A stretch of 64,000 bases of DNA. Source: JAAYXE01 sp964391195 (lineage in GTDB: Bacteria; Chloroflexota; Anaerolineae; Anaerolineales; UBA4823). This document shows, piece by piece, positions 61,287-64,000 of this stretch; within the stretch, counting starts at the first letter, position 1; every line of letters begins with the position of its first letter. The stretch is taken from positions 1 to 64,000 of the forward strand of contig CAYMLG010000017.1 in assembly GCA_964391195.1 (NCBI GenBank). The letters run 5' to 3'. Both the position numbers and the translations under genes were made by a program. The notes below the pieces were generated by a model, which was not told where the DNA came from, did no database searches, and saw only the letters and a program-made list of their open reading frames with translations.

Positions 61287-63824
61287 TTATCCGGGGTCGC
61301 TGGGCAGCAAGCGCAGGTGCCCTCCGCCCTCGGCTTCGATCACTTCTCTCTCCCAGTGCATCGGGTGAAATTCGATCTCCCGCCAAAGATCGACCATATC
61401 GTCATAATGGGGGTGATAGGCGTGCCCGGACTGTCCGAGGGTGTTGACGGCCAGCGAGTTTTGCAGGTCCCCCAAATCGACGATCATGCGCATGGAAGGC
61501 AGCGAGGAGACAGTGTAACCTTCGCCAGCGTCCCAGGAGGTGGCATTGACAATGCCGCTCCCCCCGGCGGTTGGGTATGGCCCGCGGTTGAACAGGGCTT
61601 CGATGGGGGCGATCCCCGACTCACCCAGGGAAGCGTTGCGGAAGGATACCGTATGCAGGTCGCCCCAGGCCCATTGATCGGGGTTGTCTCCCAGGAGGGT
61701 TTCCAGTTCGGCCACACCGGATTCGAAAGCCCGGCGGAAGATTTCGTTGCGGGTTTCGACCCCGGCAGTGGTTTGAATGTCCCACCAGGCACTCTGCGGT
61801 TGTTCAACCAGTCCGGAGACAATCACAGACCAGCGTGAGCTGCCGGAGGGCTGATAGTCCAGGGGCAGGTCATCCAGGAAAGTCAGATTGAGCAGGTGGC
61901 GCCAGAAGGCCTCGAAAACTGCCGCAGTGCCGGAGTCCATGTCGTTCTGATAATCCCAACCGGAGAGCAGGCTCTGGGCGGCTTGCAGAGGCGGGTCTTC
62001 GAACTGAAGCTGGAGCAGGTAGGGGACCAGGCGTTTGGCGTTCAGGTTGTAGTTGTCGCCCTGGATCTGGCGCAGCGTTTCTATGTCGATCGAGCCGGCG
62101 GCGCTTTCGATCAGTTCCGTGATGCGCCTGGCGCGTGGACCGTAGTCCCAATCCGTGCTGATCAGATAGGGGTAGCTCTCGTCCACCACGGCATGGTTGG
62201 CGGTGGTGATGTATCCCTGTTCCGGGTTGAACAGCCGGGGCAGTTCTTCGAAGGGGATGTATCCCGCCCACTCGTATTCGCCGGTCCAACCGGGCACCGG
62301 CTGCCGCCCATCTCCGGCCAGGCGGATGGGGATGTTGCCGGGCATCTGGTAGCCGATGTTGCCGTCCACGTCGGCGTAGACCAGGTTCTGGGCGGGGACG
62401 GTGAAGTAGCTGGCAGCCTGGCGGAAATCTTCCCAGTTTTGGGCCCTGTTCAGGTTCCAGATGGCCCTGAAGACGAGATTGGGCTCCAGCGCCGTCCAGC
62501 GCAGCGAGATGGCGTATCTTTCGGGCAGCTCGACCTCGCCGGCCCGCTCCGAAAAACCATCCAGCGGGCCATAGGTATCGGAAATGATTGGGCCGTGGCG
62601 GGTGTAACGCACGGTGAGTGGGATCTCATCGCCCTCAGCCGTGCGCAGGGTTTCCTCGACCAGGGTCATCTCCTCCCAACGGCCTTCGTACTCATACTGG
62701 TCCGGGTTCTCCGGGTTGATCTTTTCGATGTAGAGGTCCTGCACATCAGGGTCGACGTTGGTCAAACCCCAGGCAATGCGGTCGTTGTGCCCGATGATCA
62801 CCCCCGGCGCACCGGCAAAGGAGTACCCAGCGACTTCATAGGGGCAGTCCGGGCCTTTGGGCGTGCAGTGCAGGCCGATTTCGTACCAAATGGAGGGCAT
62901 CTGCACCCCCAGATGGGGGTCGTTGGCCAGGAGCGGCATCCCGCTGTCTGTCAGCGCGCCGGAGATGGTCCAGTTGTTGGATCCGATGCCAGGGCCGTCC
63001 GGACCCAGCAGGGCGCGCATCCCCGCGGAGCGCCGGGCAACCCGGGATAAGCCTTCTATTGCTCCAGGAGGAATGTGCGCGCCGGTGGACCTGCGGTTCG
63101 TGGAGGATGCCCCCCCGGTGGCGTAGTCGTAGGGCCCGGGAACGATCACAGGAGCATCCTCCGGGTAGTCCGGGAAAATTTCGGCGAGCTGTTCAGGGGT
63201 CAGGATGCTCGACAAGATCGCTCGTTCGATCTCCATGTCCATGTTCCCCCTCAGGTCCCAGGCCATCACTTTGGCCCAGGCCAGGGAGTGAAGGGGCTCC
63301 CAGGGTTCGATCTGGTAATCGGGGTTGGTCAGACCCAGGATAGCATACTCCAGGCTCAATTCACTCCCCTGGCGGTCGCTCAGATAAGCGTTCACCCCGG
63401 CGGCGTAGGCCTCCAGAATCTGGCGTTCAGCCGGGTCAAGCAGTTCCAGCTCCTGGCGGGCGACCCTCGCCCAGCCCATCGTGCGCAGGAAGCGGTCGGT
63501 GTCCAACGAGCCCTGGCCAAACATCTCCGACAACCTGCCGCTGCTGATGTGCCGCCAGAAATCCATCTGCCAGAAGCGGTCCTGGGCGTGGACATAGCCC
63601 TGAGCGAAGAACAAATCGTGGGTGTTGCCGGCATAGATATGGGGGATGCCGTGCGCATCGCGATACACCTCAACCGGATCTTGCAAGCCCGGCACAGAGA
63701 TTTCGCCATCCACCCGGGGGAAGGATCGGCGCACGGTCCAGAAGGCATATGCGGCAGCCAGAATGGCGAGCAGCAATAACAGAATGGCGGCTGTACTTAA
63801 AATGCGAACAATCCATCGCGTCAT
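61287..63824 (-). CDS. Penicillin-acylase-family Ntn hydrolase, membrane anchored
   Basis: Product of 845 aa. An N-terminal membrane segment (about residues 7-30) exports the enzyme. The family hydrolyses amides such as N-acyl-homoserine lactones, beta-lactam side chains or other N-acyl compounds. The alpha-chain region begins with VEVYRDAHGIPHIYA and the autocatalytic processing site is GIGSNNW, with Ser282 as the new N-terminal nucleophile of the beta chain. NDPHLGVQMPSIWYEIGL and FAGAPGVIIGHNDRIAWGLTN are also conserved. The precursor should be cleaved after residue 281. The acpS fragment is 84 nt upstream on the same strand. Confidence 0.93.
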   Translation of the reverse strand: MTRWIVRILSTAAILLLLLAILAAAYAFWTVRRSFPRVDGEISVPGLQDPVEVYRDAHGIPHIYAGNTHDLFFAQGYVHAQDRFWQMDFWRHISSGRLSEMFGQGSLDTDRFLRTMGWARVARQELELLDPAERQILEAYAAGVNAYLSDRQGSELSLEYAILGLTNPDYQIEPWEPLHSLAWAKVMAWDLRGNMDMEIERAILSSILTPEQLAEIFPDYPEDAPVIVPGPYDYATGGASSTNRRSTGAHIPPGAIEGLSRVARRSAGMRALLGPDGPGIGSNNWTISGALTDSGMPLLANDPHLGVQMPSIWYEIGLHCTPKGPDCPYEVAGYSFAGAPGVIIGHNDRIAWGLTNVDPDVQDLYIEKINPENPDQYEYEGRWEEMTLVEETLRTAEGDEIPLTVRYTRHGPIISDTYGPLDGFSERAGEVELPERYAISLRWTALEPNLVFRAIWNLNRAQNWEDFRQAASYFTVPAQNLVYADVDGNIGYQMPGNIPIRLAGDGRQPVPGWTGEYEWAGYIPFEELPRLFNPEQGYITTANHAVVDESYPYLISTDWDYGPRARRITELIESAAGSIDIETLRQIQGDNYNLNAKRLVPYLLQLQFEDPPLQAAQSLLSGWDYQNDMDSGTAAVFEAFWRHLLNLTFLDDLPLDYQPSGSSRWSVIVSGLVEQPQSAWWDIQTTAGVETRNEIFRRAFESGVAELETLLGDNPDQWAWGDLHTVSFRNASLGESGIAPIEALFNRGPYPTAGGSGIVNATSWDAGEGYTVSSLPSMRMIVDLGDLQNSLAVNTLGQSGHAYHPHYDDMVDLWREIEFHPMHWEREVIEAEGGGHLRLLPSDPG

Positions 63825-63908
63825 TTTCTCCTCCCTCGATGAAGCGCTGAAATTGGACGAATGAACGATTGATCGGCCGGATCGGTGCGAGCGAACCTGG
63901 TACGTGGC

Positions 63909-64000
63909 TCAGGCTTTCATGGCGATGACAACTGCAACGGCGCAGGTGCGCGTGTGGCTGATGCTCACCGACCAACCGGAGAGGCCCTGTTCGGCAGCCA
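63909..64000 (-). CDS. acpS: Holo-[acyl-carrier-protein] synthase, C-terminal fragment
   Basis: Only the last 30 codons lie in the window. The minus-strand frame ending in TGA at 63911-63909 reads AEQGLSGWSVSISHTRTCAV then AVVIAMKA, which matches the end of AcpS (conserved SISHT/SxxxAxA region). AcpS transfers 4'-phosphopantetheine from CoA to ACP. The rest of the gene is beyond the window edge. Confidence 0.72.
   Translation of the reverse strand, partial: AAEQGLSGWSVSISHTRTCAVAVVIAMKA

Overview
The window is a dense bacterial chromosome segment of roughly 60% GC, with no phage, insertion sequence, CRISPR array or rRNA/tRNA gene that I can see. Gene content points to a Chloroflexota bacterium of the Anaerolineae type. 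The signs are lipoproteins with Thr/Pro or Ala/Pro-Thr-Glu linkers after the lipobox, many sugar ABC importers with their own binding lipoproteins, VanW, LCP and LysM-M23 envelope proteins, a PopT-like DUF368 protein, a T-box-controlled serS, and several start codons lying only 6-11 nt behind a -10 hexamer. The lineage is inferred from gene style, not from a marker phylogeny. A run of exactly 100 N (58651-58750) shows this is a draft scaffold.

Layout. 144-3778 (+): SbcC/Rad50-type ATPase and a PIG-L deacetylase. 3784-13271 (-): a giant alpha-2-macroglobulin-like lipoprotein, a Cys/Met-metabolism PLP enzyme, a flavodoxin, a CoA-binding protein and a methyltransferase. 13651-16631 (+): VanW protein, Trm112-like zinc protein, HEAT protein. 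16639-18785 (-): T-box leader, serS and a coupled DUF456 membrane protein. 18867-26978 (-): a GntR-controlled seven-gene sugar locus (regulator, Gfo/Idh dehydrogenase, SIS isomerase, binding protein, ATPase, two permeases). 27055-30210 (-): lysS, greA and a second PIG-L protein. 30228-37814 (+): LCP protein, three tandem M42 aminopeptidases, a solute-binding lipoprotein and a LysM-M23 peptidase. 37834-46780 (-): a phosphodiesterase-like gene and a composite ABC locus. 46884-48887 (+): a paralogous binding protein and RNase HI. 48894-50816 (-): bactofilin, fabI and a 3-methyladenine DNA glycosylase. 50926-55894: purB (+), SDR, purA and a sugar epimerase (-). 56026-61276 (+): a putative membrane-anchored metallopeptidase, DUF368, a DsbA-cyclophilin fusion and a PrsW-like protease. 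61287-64000 (-): a penicillin-acylase-family enzyme and the 3' end of acpS.

Two points stand out. First, the DsbA-cyclophilin lipoprotein gene (58572-59924) has an in-frame UGA exactly where the first cysteine of the CxxC motif belongs. A 7-bp hairpin with a G-containing 6-nt loop starts 16 nt after it, matching the geometry of a bacterial SECIS, so the gene is probably a selenoprotein with a U-P-Y-C active site. Second, 39246-46708 encodes a hybrid importer. It has a MalF/MalG-type permease pair, one lipoprotein carrying both a sugar-type binding domain and a PhnD-type domain, a PhnC ATPase, and a PhnE permease whose membrane domain is split by about 230 extra residues and preceded by an Ig/IPT-like exported segment. 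Only one ATPase is encoded for the two permease types, so the parts may form a single organophosphate uptake system.
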